From CAYPJE01 sp964410945 (GTDB lineage: Bacteria > Fidelibacterota > Marinisomatia > Marinisomatales > TCS56), in the NCBI GenBank assembly GCA_964410945.1, contig CAYPJE010000014.1:6726-70725 (forward strand): 64,000 bases of DNA, given 5' to 3'. A program made the position numbers and the translations under genes. Shown piece by piece: positions 8,803-17,672 of the stretch (position 1 is its first letter; each line of letters opens with the position of its first letter). Under the pieces are notes generated by a model. The model was given only the letters and a program-made list of their open reading frames with translations, had not been told where the DNA came from and did not search any database.

Positions 8803-10095
8803 ATGACCGCTTTTAGCCCGACTGAATTCACCCTGGTTTGCCAGGGGTGCGGTCAGGAAATCGATCAGGCCCAGGTATTGTTAAGCCATCCTGATTGCCC
8901 CAATCCCGGCTTACTTCGGGCTAATTACTCACAACAGCAATTAGTGGTTCGTGACACTGGCTGGGGATTGTATCGATATGCCGACTGGTTACCGGTCAAG
9001 CGTCTGTTAAAGGGCTCCAGCGCGCCGGTTACCTATCGCAGTGAACGGCTGGGTGAACGATTGAGGTTGAAAAACCTCTGGTTGACCTTTAACGGTTACT
9101 GGCCAGAAATAGGGGCTGCAATGACTACCGGCACCTTCAAGGAATGCGAGGCCTACAGCGTTTGTGCCAGTCTGCCGGAGGTATTCGATCAGACTCTGGT
9201 TGTCGCCTCGGCGGGAAACACGGCTCGCGCCTTTGCCCGGGTCTGCTCCGATAATGATATTCCGTTGATCGTGTTCGTCCCGGAGCAATACCTGTCGGCA
9301 ATGTGGTTTAAAGAGCCGATCAAACCCCATGTGAAGCTGGTGGCTGCCGGTGGTGACAGCGATTATTTGGATGCCATTTATCTGGCTGATTTGCTGTGTG
9401 AATCAGATGGATATATCCAGGAGGGCGGAGCAAAAAATATTGCCCGTCGCGATGGGATGGGAACAACGATGCTATCCGCTGCTACAACTATTGGCGGTCT
9501 ACCGGACTATTATTTCCAGGCCGTTGGTAGTGGTACCGGTGCCATTGCAGCCTGGGAGGCTGCCATTCGCCTGGTAAGAGATGGCCGGTTTGGCAGTCAC
9601 ATGCCACGCATGATAACATCTCAGAATGCACCGTTCCTGCTGTTACGTGAGTCCTGGCACGGCGGAAGCCGGGAGCTTGCTCAGATCGAGCCTGAATTAG
9701 CCCGGCAGCAGGTGAGTCAGATCGTTGCCACCGTGCTTTCAAACCGGAAGCCGCCCTATGGTATCCCCGGTGGATTCTACGACACTATGGCGGGTACGGA
9801 AGGCGATGTTCTGGCAGTGGATAACACCGCTACTCTGTTGGCGGCTCGATTATTCCAGGATTTGGAAGGGATTGATATAGCCCCAGAAGCCGGAGTTGCC
9901 GTGGCCAGTTTAATCCAGGCCCTTGAGCAGGGACTGGTGTCCCGGGACGATCATATTATGGTAAATGTCACCGGTGGTGGTGCAGAGAAATTGAAGCAGT
10001 CAGATGGATTCTTCCAACTGGAACCGGCACTGGTTATTGAGCGTGAAGATTTTCGTGAAGATAAAGTTATTAATCTGATTGCTGGTTTAAGATAA
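8803..10095 (+). CDS. Cysteate synthase-like PLP enzyme (threonine synthase fold)
   Basis: 430 residues of the fold-type II PLP family. An N-terminal zinc-ribbon-like start (CQGCGQ) is followed by the PLP lysine K113 in TGTFKECEAYS and the later phosphate-binding loops SAGNTA, GSGTGA and TGGGAE. The FKECEA context and the overall length match archaeal and bacterial cysteate synthases, which condense O-phosphoserine and sulfite to L-cysteate, rather than ordinary threonine synthase. Its place between a sulfite-producing reductase and an alpha-oxoamine synthase supports this. Threonine synthase-like protein of another specificity remains possible. Confidence 0.75.
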   Translation: MTAFSPTEFTLVCQGCGQEIDQAQVLLSHPDCPNPGLLRANYSQQQLVVRDTGWGLYRYADWLPVKRLLKGSSAPVTYRSERLGERLRLKNLWLTFNGYWPEIGAAMTTGTFKECEAYSVCASLPEVFDQTLVVASAGNTARAFARVCSDNDIPLIVFVPEQYLSAMWFKEPIKPHVKLVAAGGDSDYLDAIYLADLLCESDGYIQEGGAKNIARRDGMGTTMLSAATTIGGLPDYYFQAVGSGTGAIAAWEAAIRLVRDGRFGSHMPRMITSQNAPFLLLRESWHGGSRELAQIEPELARQQVSQIVATVLSNRKPPYGIPGGFYDTMAGTEGDVLAVDNTATLLAARLFQDLEGIDIAPEAGVAVASLIQALEQGLVSRDDHIMVNVTGGGAEKLKQSDGFFQLEPALVIEREDFREDKVINLIAGLR

Positions 10096-10105
10096 GGATT
10101 TTAAT

Positions 10106-11371
10106 ATGGATCTTTTTGACAAGTGTAATACGGATGGTGGATATTTTGGAAAGTATCGCCTGGCCGGAGATAAATATTTTACTCAACCAATTCTAACACC
10201 ATATCCCGGGACAATAATGGAATATGCCGGTAAGCGGCAGATTATGTGGTCGATTAATAATTATCTGGGATTGGCGCAGAATAAGGAAATCAGGCAGGTA
10301 GCAATTGATGCTGCCACTGAATTTGGACCTGGGGCGCCTATGGGATCACGCATGATGAGTGGTAATACTGAATATCATATCGCACTGGAAGGAAAACTGG
10401 CTGATTACTCCCAGAAAGAAGCTGCAATTCTATTTAATTATGGCTATCTGGGAGTTTTAGGTACAATTGCTTCTTTATCGGAATCGGATGATATAATTGT
10501 GATGGACAAGCTGGCCCATGCTTCGATTATCGACGGTGCCTTTTTATCCCAGAGTCAGTTTAGAGTCTTTCGTCACAATGATATGGATAGCCTTGAAGCA
10601 ACATTGAAACGAGCCAATCGCGATCGCAAAGGTGGCATCCTCGTAGTGATTGAGGGGACTTATGGTATGACTGGTGATCTGGCCAACCTGCCGGAAATAT
10701 GTCGTCTGAAAGATAAATACGATGCCAAATTATTTGTGGATGATGCCCATGGTTTTGGTGTGCTTGGTGATGGAGGAAGAGGAATCGGTGAGCATTTTGG
10801 TATTCAGGATAAGATTGACCTGTATTTTGGAACTTTCGCCAAGGCCTTTGCTTCTATCGGTGGTTTTACATCTACTCATGAATCAGTGGCGGACTGGATA
10901 CGCTATAACGCCCGGACCCAGGTTTTTGCCAAAAGTCTGCCCATGATCTATGTGAAGACACTGGAAAAGACTTTGGAGATGGTAATCGATGGGAGTGATC
11001 TTCGTGCTAAAATGTGGGCCAATGCCAATTCACTGAAAGAGGGTCTCCGCGAAGCTGGTTTTCTGGTGGGCTGGGGAAACTCTCCGATTTGTCCGGTTTA
11101 CGTTACCGTCAGCGATGAAAAGCTGGTGGAGGTTGGTACAGCTATGATCAAATATCTTCGTGACCATGGTATTTTTGTTTCCGGTGTAGCTCATCCGGTA
11201 ATCCCCCATGGTTTACTTATGTTCAGAATGATACCGACCTCAACCCATACCCAGGATGAGATAGATCAGACGATTGCTGTATATCGAGCTATGCGTGATG
11301 ATCTGGGACTCGATCTTTCTGTCGATCCGGCTGGTGAACGGAAGATTAAACGGTTATATGGAATTGTATAG
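10106..11371 (+). CDS. Alpha-oxoamine synthase, probable cysteate fatty-acyltransferase (capnine synthesis)
   Basis: 421 residues of the serine palmitoyltransferase/KBL/AONS family. Visible landmarks are the substrate loop WSINNYLGLA, the PLP-stacking and cofactor residues in FVDDAHGFG, and the Schiff-base lysine K246 in FGTFAKAFA. In sulfonolipid producers a member of this family joins cysteate and a fatty acyl thioester to 3-keto-capnine. The gene starts ten bases after the cysteate-synthase-like gene, so the operon order gives the specificity. Without it, 8-amino-7-oxononanoate synthase or serine palmitoyltransferase would be equally good names. Confidence 0.78.
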   Translation: MDLFDKCNTDGGYFGKYRLAGDKYFTQPILTPYPGTIMEYAGKRQIMWSINNYLGLAQNKEIRQVAIDAATEFGPGAPMGSRMMSGNTEYHIALEGKLADYSQKEAAILFNYGYLGVLGTIASLSESDDIIVMDKLAHASIIDGAFLSQSQFRVFRHNDMDSLEATLKRANRDRKGGILVVIEGTYGMTGDLANLPEICRLKDKYDAKLFVDDAHGFGVLGDGGRGIGEHFGIQDKIDLYFGTFAKAFASIGGFTSTHESVADWIRYNARTQVFAKSLPMIYVKTLEKTLEMVIDGSDLRAKMWANANSLKEGLREAGFLVGWGNSPICPVYVTVSDEKLVEVGTAMIKYLRDHGIFVSGVAHPVIPHGLLMFRMIPTSTHTQDEIDQTIAVYRAMRDDLGLDLSVDPAGERKIKRLYGIV

Positions 11372-11514
11372 TGAATTACTGTTTATTGAAATTAGAATTG
11401 ATTTATTCAATTCCTGAAATTGGTGTAACAGGTGATTAAGTACTTGAAATACAATAACTTTTTTAAGTTAATATCATCCTGTTATTGATTTTTGATATTG
11501 CATATATTTTAAAT

Positions 11515-12516
11515 ATGAATAAGGGACAATCAGGTATTATTATATACAAACCTCCAGGAAAACTTCCTGTTGTAGAGGTTAAACATCAGATTGATGATCT
11601 TTGGTTGAATTTAAATGATTTATGTACATTATTCCAACGTGATAAATCGGTGATTTCAAGACACATTAATAATATACTTAAAACTGGAGAACTGAAGCGT
11701 ATTTCAGTTGTTGCAAATTTTGCAACAACTGCGACCGATGGAAAAACATACCAGGTGACTTATTATAATCTGGATATGATTATAAGTGTAGGCTATCGTA
11801 TAAATTCTAAAGTTGGTACCCATTTCCGTATTTGGGCCACAAGCATACTTAAGGATTATTCAGTAAAAGGATATGCTCTTAATATAAGAAGATTGCATGC
11901 TGCCGAGGAAAAATTGGATGAATTAACTAGGAGTATAAGGCTGATCGGTACGGTAGCACAAAACCGTGATTTATCAGGAGTTGAATCTGAAGGACTTCTG
12001 AAAATAATAACTGATTATGCCTATGGATTAGAAACATTGGATAATTTTGATCGCCGTACTCTTAAAATTCAATCAACCAGTGAAAATATGCGATTTATCC
12101 TGGATTATCATACAGCGCGGAAAAGCATTAATGAAATGAAAATTCAATTAAGTCAATCTGGTGTCGATAACAGTTTGTTTGGAATAGAAAAAGATGATTC
12201 ATTGGAGGGTTCTCTCAGGAATATTCATCAATCCATAAACGGGGTGGATGCCTACCCAAGTATAGAAGAAAAAGCCGCGCATCTACTCTATTTTATTATT
12301 AAAAATCATCCCTTCACTGATGGCAATAAGCGTATCGCCGCCGCTCTGTTCCTGTGGTTTTTGGATCGTAATGCTTGTCTATATAATGTCGATGGAACCA
12401 AAAGAATTGCCGATAATGCCCTGGTTGCACTCACCTTGATGGTTGCTGAGAGTGATCCGTCAGAAATGGAATTAATTATCAAAGTTATCATAAATCTGAT
12501 TAATTTAAAAAACTGA
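11515..12516 (+). CDS. RhuM-Fic protein (N-terminal RhuM, C-terminal Fic/Doc domain)
   Basis: 333 residues from the ATG at 11515. The first part (VEVKHQIDDLWLNLNDLC, KSVISRHINNI, YYNLDMIISVGYRINS) is typical of RhuM-type DNA-binding-like proteins. The second carries a complete Fic motif, HPFTDGNKR starting at H265, expected to transfer AMP or a related group from a nucleotide to a target hydroxyl. There is no Shine-Dalgarno sequence and no obvious antitoxin partner beside it. An inhibitory (S/T)xxxE(G/N) helix is not obvious. The gene is A+T-richer than the operon upstream, suggesting acquisition. It may be a stand-alone toxin/regulator. Confidence 0.8.
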   Translation: MNKGQSGIIIYKPPGKLPVVEVKHQIDDLWLNLNDLCTLFQRDKSVISRHINNILKTGELKRISVVANFATTATDGKTYQVTYYNLDMIISVGYRINSKVGTHFRIWATSILKDYSVKGYALNIRRLHAAEEKLDELTRSIRLIGTVAQNRDLSGVESEGLLKIITDYAYGLETLDNFDRRTLKIQSTSENMRFILDYHTARKSINEMKIQLSQSGVDNSLFGIEKDDSLEGSLRNIHQSINGVDAYPSIEEKAAHLLYFIIKNHPFTDGNKRIAAALFLWFLDRNACLYNVDGTKRIADNALVALTLMVAESDPSEMELIIKVIINLINLKN

Positions 12517-12565
12517 TTGATTTGATTGATCGTATGTGAGTACCATTAAGATGATCTGCAACTTT

Positions 12566-12976
12566 CTATTTAAATACACCATGCGAATCAATTGTATTTG
12601 GAATACTATTTACTACTTCTTTAAACAATAAGGCTGAATATTTATATTCACCCTTTATGTAATATTTATAGGCTTCATGAAAAAATTCTGATTCAGGCAA
12701 ATCATGACCAGATTCTTCAGAAAATAATAAATTCGCTTTCCAGTAACTATAGGCAGAATTCTTATATTGATTAGTCTCGAAGAATGCTACACCAAGTGAA
12801 TAATAAACCATTGAATTGTAAGGCCCATTTTTATTTGAAATTTCAGCAAATTTGATTGCACGCTCGTAATCCTGCATTTGGTGCGCAAGATATATAGTTG
12901 TATAGGGACTACCGCAACCTGGAATACTTATAAATAAAAGAAGAAGTATAAAGCCAATTGTGATTCTTACTTTCAA
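12566..12976 (-). CDS. Small TPR-like lipoprotein
   Basis: 136 residues with a signal peptide and lipobox (SIPGC), then helix pairs with TPR-like spacing (YERAIKFAEISNKNG, YYSLGVAFFETNQYKNSAYSYWKA, YYIKGEYKYSALLFKEV). The likely start is TTG at 12976, placed behind a GGAGG that lies inside the last codons of the helicase gene, so translation is probably coupled to it. The gene is visibly A+T-richer than the helicase gene. Role unknown; TPR lipoproteins usually act in envelope protein complexes. Confidence 0.7.
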   Translation of the reverse strand: MKVRITIGFILLLLFISIPGCGSPYTTIYLAHQMQDYERAIKFAEISNKNGPYNSMVYYSLGVAFFETNQYKNSAYSYWKANLLFSEESGHDLPESEFFHEAYKYYIKGEYKYSALLFKEVVNSIPNTIDSHGVFK

Positions 12977-12979
12977 TAT

Positions 12980-15949
12980 TTAATCCTCCCACTCTGGGCA
13001 CAGCAGGGCCTTGAAATCACACCAGTCACAGTGGCGGCCCTTCCGGTGGCCGAATTCCTTTCCTTTGATCCCATCGACCACAGTGCCGATCTTGGCCTTA
13101 AATCCTTCCAGCTCATCCAATGTGAAACCATGGCTGTGTTCCGGATCGTCTTCCTGCAGATAGAGCAGACTGGCTGCTTCAGGTAAGCCTTTGGGTTCCT
13201 TCTCAGTCTGTTGTGCCAGATATATGCAATAGACCGCCAGCTGGAGACTTTTCTCCGGTTTTTCATTGGCCCGTCCGGTCTTGTAATCGACCACTTTCAG
13301 GCCTGATCCCAATTGGTCGATGCGGTCAATTTTACCACGGATCGTACAGGATTCCAGGTCGAAGTTGAAGCTGTATTCGGTGTGTAAGACATTGGCAGGA
13401 TTGGTTGCATTATACTGATGATAACGCTTCAGCATTTCGATTCCCCGTTCCTTGAAGCTGGTCTCACGGGATTCATAATCAAAGCCTTCCGAGTACCAGA
13501 ATCGTTCCAGTAAATCCAATAATTCTGCTTCCGTCGATAACGTATCTTTATGGAAATGTTCCAATACCTGGTGGATTATATTTCCGAAGACCAGCTGTGG
13601 CTTATCACCGGTCTCGGGGATATTGTCAATATAGGCCAGGCGATATTTCAAGGGACATTGATCATAGGTTTCGATAGCGCTGGCCGAGAGTTTCAAGTGG
13701 CCGGGAATCTCCAGCGGGGGGAGTGCCATCATTTTTTCCTGTAACTCAAGTTCCCAGTTTGAGCCGGTCCAGGTAATTGCCTGTTTTTTGGCTAACGCCG
13801 TCAGCCGTTCCAGAGCACTCACCAGATCCCGGGCCAGCGGATACTGATCCTGCGCCAGCGCTTCGGTCAGGCGCTGCTCGTACTCAATTCTAAGATCGTT
13901 ATAATCAGTTTTTTTTTCATTAACCGGTTTGTCAGTCATTTTGGTAGTCCTGATAAGATTGTCAGGGATTTCCTTTACGAAGGGTGAGGTTCGCTTCTCC
14001 GGTGCCAGTATCAGCAGTTCATCCTGGGCCCGGGTGAGAGCCACGTAGAACAGGCGTCGTTCCTCCTGTCGGTGACGCTCACGGGGATCGAGCTTATGGA
14101 GATCTTTGACCTTCAATAATTCCGGGGGGGGCGAATCGATATATTTATTCTTCCGATAATTAAGGGGAAAACGCTGGGTCTGGTTATAAGGAATGATTAC
14201 AGCCGGATATTCCAGGCCTTTGGCTTTGTGGATCGTTTGAACCAGTACCGCGGGAACAGTGGATTTTTTTGGTTCCCGGGCGGCAACTGCCCCTGCTTTC
14301 CTTAGTGTTTCCATATAACGGGTGAAACTAAGCAACGAATTATTAGCCGGGTGGCGACGATTGAAATCCAGTGCCCGTGATATAAAGTCACCGGCATTGA
14401 CCAGCGCTACCTGGTCCTGGTATTCATATTTATTGACTAAAGGTCGCAGCAGACCGGTCCGGGTGCAGATTAACGGGATAAGCTCGGCGGTTGTTTTTTT
14501 CAATCGGAGGGTTTGATCTCGGAGATAATCGATTTTGTCAAATAGACCATCGAGGATTTTATAACCGGAATTCTTCCTGATGGCATCGATCCGGCTGGTA
14601 TAGTCACGCCGGGAAAAGGGCTGATACAGGGTTCGAGCCTCACCAGGCCCAAGGGTATTGGTCAGCAGGCGGTAGAAGCCCTGGTCGGCCTGCGGACTGT
14701 TAGTAACTACCTGGCACCAGGCCAACAGATCCCTGATAACCGGCAGCTCAAAATATTCCGAAACAAATACATTGATGGGAATTCGAGCCTGTTGCAGTTG
14801 GCGGGCGGCTTCTTTAACCTGGTTTTTTGTCCGGCACAGAACAGTCATTTCATTGAGCTGATATCCGTGCTGGAGTAATTCTTTTACACGCTCGGGCAAG
14901 CTTTCATTCTGCTGGGAAGTCGATCCTTGGAACAGGTGCGGTTTATTGCCGGTTGTTCTTTCTGGATTAACCAGTATTTTTTCCAGCCGGCCAATGTTAT
15001 TTGCAATGACGGCATTAGCCGCATCCAGGATCGGCTGGGAGGAACGGTAGTTTTCCACCAGGTTGATTTCATTATAGTCTGGATGCTTGCTGTAACGCTG
15101 GCGGAAATCGGCAATATTATAGGCGCTGGCACCTCGAAAACTGAAAATAACCTGATCATCGTCACCGACCACGGTGATGCTTTGGCGTTTACCTCCCAAG
15201 TGGTTGATGACCTCATTCAGGGCAAAATTATTATCCTGGAATTCATCGATAATCAGATTCTGGAAACGTTGTTGCAGTTTTTCCAGTACTGTATCATCCA
15301 GCATTAATTCATAGCACTGTTGAATCATATCGCCATAATCCACCAGGCCATCGGCATGTTTCCATTCCCGGTATTTACTGGCCACGCGAATTAAATCTGC
15401 GGTTTGTGCCGCCCGCTCAATTTCAGCCGGATCGTCACCCGATTCCGGTTCCGAATACGTTTTCAGATCGACTAACTCATCACGGATCCGATTGAGAAAG
15501 GGAATGAATGATCTGGTTACCGCCTGAACCGGATCGGCGGCGAATTCCTTGGACTTGAGGGGACCTAATTCATCGAACCGGTTCAAGAGCATGAAAATGG
15601 CATCGCCTTCTTCGATCAGGATCGGCTGTTGTTCAGGCCGGTATCCGAATTCCTTCACCACTGAATAGCAGAAAGCATGAAAGGTGCCTACCGTCAATTC
15701 TTCGGCTGACGAACCAACCTCCGCCACAATCCGGGACTTCAATTCTTCGGCCGCTTTTTCCGTATAGGTGATTGCCAGGATTGATCCGGGCTCTATTCCG
15801 TGTTTTTCAATTAAATATACAATACGGTGGATTAAAGTGGTTGTTTTTCCGGTTCCGGCCCCGGCTACAATCATCAATGGCGCCGGCGGGTGGGTGATGG
15901 CGTCGGTCTGAGCCTGATTGGCTTTGAATTCTCCCCGGCAATATTCCAT
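12980..15949 (-). CDS. UvrD/PcrA-family helicase fused to a RecB-like Fe-S nuclease domain
   Basis: 989 residues. The N-terminal two thirds is a superfamily 1A helicase: Walker A GAGTGKT (residues 30-36), the DEFQD motif II, GDDDQVIFSFRGA and the motif V/VI segments VQTIHKAKGLEYPAV and VALTRAQDE. The C-terminal part is a PD-(D/E)XK nuclease of the RecB/AddB/Cas4 group: GNIIHQVLEHF, VVDYKTGRA, and cysteines in YDQCPLKYR plus C974-x2-C977-x6-C984 that should bind a [4Fe-4S] cluster. This combination is used in end resection and recombination. It reads leftward away from the prophage insertion. Confidence 0.9.
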   Translation of the reverse strand: MEYCRGEFKANQAQTDAITHPPAPLMIVAGAGTGKTTTLIHRIVYLIEKHGIEPGSILAITYTEKAAEELKSRIVAEVGSSAEELTVGTFHAFCYSVVKEFGYRPEQQPILIEEGDAIFMLLNRFDELGPLKSKEFAADPVQAVTRSFIPFLNRIRDELVDLKTYSEPESGDDPAEIERAAQTADLIRVASKYREWKHADGLVDYGDMIQQCYELMLDDTVLEKLQQRFQNLIIDEFQDNNFALNEVINHLGGKRQSITVVGDDDQVIFSFRGASAYNIADFRQRYSKHPDYNEINLVENYRSSQPILDAANAVIANNIGRLEKILVNPERTTGNKPHLFQGSTSQQNESLPERVKELLQHGYQLNEMTVLCRTKNQVKEAARQLQQARIPINVFVSEYFELPVIRDLLAWCQVVTNSPQADQGFYRLLTNTLGPGEARTLYQPFSRRDYTSRIDAIRKNSGYKILDGLFDKIDYLRDQTLRLKKTTAELIPLICTRTGLLRPLVNKYEYQDQVALVNAGDFISRALDFNRRHPANNSLLSFTRYMETLRKAGAVAAREPKKSTVPAVLVQTIHKAKGLEYPAVIIPYNQTQRFPLNYRKNKYIDSPPPELLKVKDLHKLDPRERHRQEERRLFYVALTRAQDELLILAPEKRTSPFVKEIPDNLIRTTKMTDKPVNEKKTDYNDLRIEYEQRLTEALAQDQYPLARDLVSALERLTALAKKQAITWTGSNWELELQEKMMALPPLEIPGHLKLSASAIETYDQCPLKYRLAYIDNIPETGDKPQLVFGNIIHQVLEHFHKDTLSTEAELLDLLERFWYSEGFDYESRETSFKERGIEMLKRYHQYNATNPANVLHTEYSFNFDLESCTIRGKIDRIDQLGSGLKVVDYKTGRANEKPEKSLQLAVYCIYLAQQTEKEPKGLPEAASLLYLQEDDPEHSHGFTLDELEGFKAKIGTVVDGIKGKEFGHRKGRHCDWCDFKALLCPEWED

Positions 15950-16117
15950 GAGTAAAATTAAGCTAATTCGGCGACGGGAGGAATTGGTTTATTTATCGGA
16001 TGTCAAAGTGTTCAGGTTTTCGGGTGTTCGAATGTTCACAGGCATAGATGTCTGACGGGTTTTATATTATTATTGCTTGAAGGATAAGAACCCGGAAAAC
16101 AGGGAGGGATATAAATA

Positions 16118-16237
16118 TGGGCTAACACTTGAACTGAGACTCGCCAAAAACAAAAACGCCGATATTGCAGGACTTACAGGTTAAGTGGTGTAAATAAAAA
16201 TGAGACTCGCTCGGGAATATACGCGGATAATGAGACT
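16118..16237. repeat. Prophage left end with three transposase-binding-like repeats
   Basis: The word TGAGACT appears three times in the same orientation: TTGAACTGAGACTCGCC (16129-16145), AAAATGAGACTCGC (16197-16210) and AATGAGACTGG (16229-16239). The first lies 11 bases from the proposed terminal TG. Mu has three MuA sites at its left end, so these are the natural candidates for transposase recognition. No gene is seen between here and 16335. Confidence 0.65.
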
Positions 16238-16334
16238 GGAACGGGAACATAATCAGGCGAATTCGCATTAATATTTAAAAATTAGTGGGGGTCTATTGAA
16301 TTTCTTTTTAAGCAATTCTGACATATTGGCATTG

Positions 16335-16502
16335 TCATTTTTCAAGATGATAAATCCTGGCTTTGAGTCCGTGGCGAATGTGCCTTAATTCTTGATTGAT
16401 ATCGTACATCATCCAGGATATATATATAAGCAGTATAATGTTCATTATTAATAAAATATATTTCAGTTTTTCAAGTAGCGATGAACCCGGTGTAGCAGTC
16501 AT
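16335..16502 (-). CDS. 55-residue single-span membrane protein, linked to the repressor
   Basis: A complete small gene read leftward from 16502, with GGAGAG eight bases before the ATG. The product has an N-terminal polar stretch, one hydrophobic helix (KYILLIMNIILLIYISWMM) and a basic C-terminal tail (NQELRHIRHGLKARIYHLEK). It lies 102 bases downstream of the repressor on the same strand at the prophage left end. It would therefore be expressed in the lysogen and is a candidate superinfection-exclusion or other host-altering protein. No homologue is recognised. Confidence 0.6.
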   Translation of the reverse strand: MTATPGSSLLEKLKYILLIMNIILLIYISWMMYDINQELRHIRHGLKARIYHLEK

Positions 16503-16604
16503 ATATACTCTCCTTATATTATATATAGCCGGGGGAATCTGACATGTTATAACCCGATTTAATCCCCATTCAAATACAGTTTCAATTCGATTTAAACGTC
16601 CCAG

Positions 16605-16937
16605 CTACCCAGGGTCAAGACCTGGATTAGTACGTCTTCGGCGATCTGCGTCCATTTCTTCAAGACGCTCATCAATTTTTTTTAGCTCAGTTTTCAACTT
16701 AAGCAGCTCGTCATCATTATTGTCTAGAATCATTTTCCCCTCACCGGTAATTAACCAATTGAGGTTCAAATTATACTCTTGGGCTAAGAAGGATAATTTG
16801 CTGATTGGAATATCAGTTTGGCCGGATTCATATCTTTTATACATCGAGAGGGATGTGTGCATTTTTAATGCTATGTCGGATTGTATAAGTCCAGCATATG
16901 AGCGAAAATCTTTAATATTATCACTAATAAGGCTCAT
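16605..16937 (-). CDS. XRE-family phage repressor
   Basis: 110 residues with an N-terminal Cro/CI-type helix-turn-helix (IKDFRSYAGLIQSDIALKMH...YKRYESGQTDIPISKLSFLA) and a following NLNWLITGEGKM segment typical of small XRE repressors. A short coiled coil (LLKLKTELKKIDERLEEMD) ends the protein and may drive oligomerisation. It is divergent from the early operon, with dyad operators at 16959-17006 in between. No S24 peptidase domain is present, so induction cannot be by RecA-stimulated self-cleavage. Confidence 0.85.
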   Translation of the reverse strand: MSLISDNIKDFRSYAGLIQSDIALKMHTSLSMYKRYESGQTDIPISKLSFLAQEYNLNLNWLITGEGKMILDNNDDELLKLKTELKKIDERLEEMDADRRRRTNPGLDPG

Positions 16938-16958
16938 ATATTATACTTTTCCACTTGC

Positions 16959-17006
16959 ATAGCCAATATGTTGGCTATATATTCACTAAGCATTCATGGG
17001 TGAATG
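16959..17006. promoter_or_regulatory. Dyad operator candidates between repressor and early operon
   Basis: ATAGCCAA-TATG-TTGGCTAT (16959-16978) is a perfect inverted repeat with eight-base arms. It is followed by CATTCA-TGGG-TGAATG (16991-17006), which also nests in the wider pair ATTCAC...GTGAAT (16981-17005). They begin 21 bases upstream of the repressor start, where an autoregulated repressor switch would be expected. Confidence 0.6.
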
Positions 17007-17061
17007 AGTTGATAAAACAATCAAAAATAATCCAATTTTCATACAATAAACTTGATAGTGG

Positions 17062-17136
17062 CCGGTCCTTGGTCAATCCCTGGAATTTCATTCACCCAAT
17101 CATCTCACCATCATTCAGGCAGGACCCAGGGACCGG
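17062..17136. promoter_or_regulatory. Large imperfect inverted repeat upstream of the early operon
   Basis: CCGGTCCTTGGTC (17062-17074) and GACCCAGGGACCGG (17123-17136) pair with one bulge, separated by 48 bases. It could be an early leader structure, a second operator, or the counterpart of the Mu internal enhancer that sits between repressor and early genes. No open frame crosses it. Confidence 0.4.
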
Positions 17137-17258
17137 ACCGCTATTCAGTATTGTATAGCGGATCATGTCGGTTTATCAACTAAAGGTATCTCACCACCTT
17201 TATGAGTCTACCACTCATTTAATCTATAAAAACTTAACAATCCAACCGGGTGCGAGCA

Positions 17259-17672
17259 ATGGCAAAAAAGAAAAATAATTTGCCAGACCCAATGCAGGCT
17301 ACCCTAGATTTTATTTCCGCTAAATACTATACCCCTGAAGTCCTTTCCCTGGCAGTATCAAATTCCCTGAAAAACTGTTCCTTATCCCGTGATCAAGTGG
17401 CCGATCTGTTATCCGCAATGCTTGAGAAACGGGTCACAGTTGAAATGCTAAATCACTATTCCTCAGAAGCTCACGAACACCAGATGCCAGCAGTGATGAT
17501 TAAAGCATTCTGCAAAGTTACTCAATCGACCGAAGTAATAGAGCTGTTTCTCAATGATGAGCAGGCACTAATCAAGGGGAAGGATGTCACCAGGTTAGAG
17601 CTGCTGAAAAAACAGGAAAAACGGGCTCGCCTTGAACTGGAAATAAAGGACCTGGAGGAACAACTGAAATGA
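17259..17672 (+). CDS. Early phage protein, unknown function
   Basis: 137 residues from ATG 17259 (an in-frame GTG at 17250 is possible; neither has a good Shine-Dalgarno). The start KKKNNLPDPMQATLDFISAKYYTPEVL is followed by helices and a strongly charged coiled coil (LLKKQEKRARLELEIKDLEEQL). First gene of the rightward early operon, overlapping the next by ATGA. The amphipathic helices would suit a DNA-binding or regulatory adaptor, but I recognise no family. Confidence 0.65.
   Translation: MAKKKNNLPDPMQATLDFISAKYYTPEVLSLAVSNSLKNCSLSRDQVADLLSAMLEKRVTVEMLNHYSSEAHEHQMPAVMIKAFCKVTQSTEVIELFLNDEQALIKGKDVTRLELLKKQEKRARLELEIKDLEEQLK

Noticed and set aside
14927..15307. Long rightward open frame within the helicase gene
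   Set aside because: Shadow of the helicase coding sequence on the opposite strand; helicase motifs are intact in the leftward frame.
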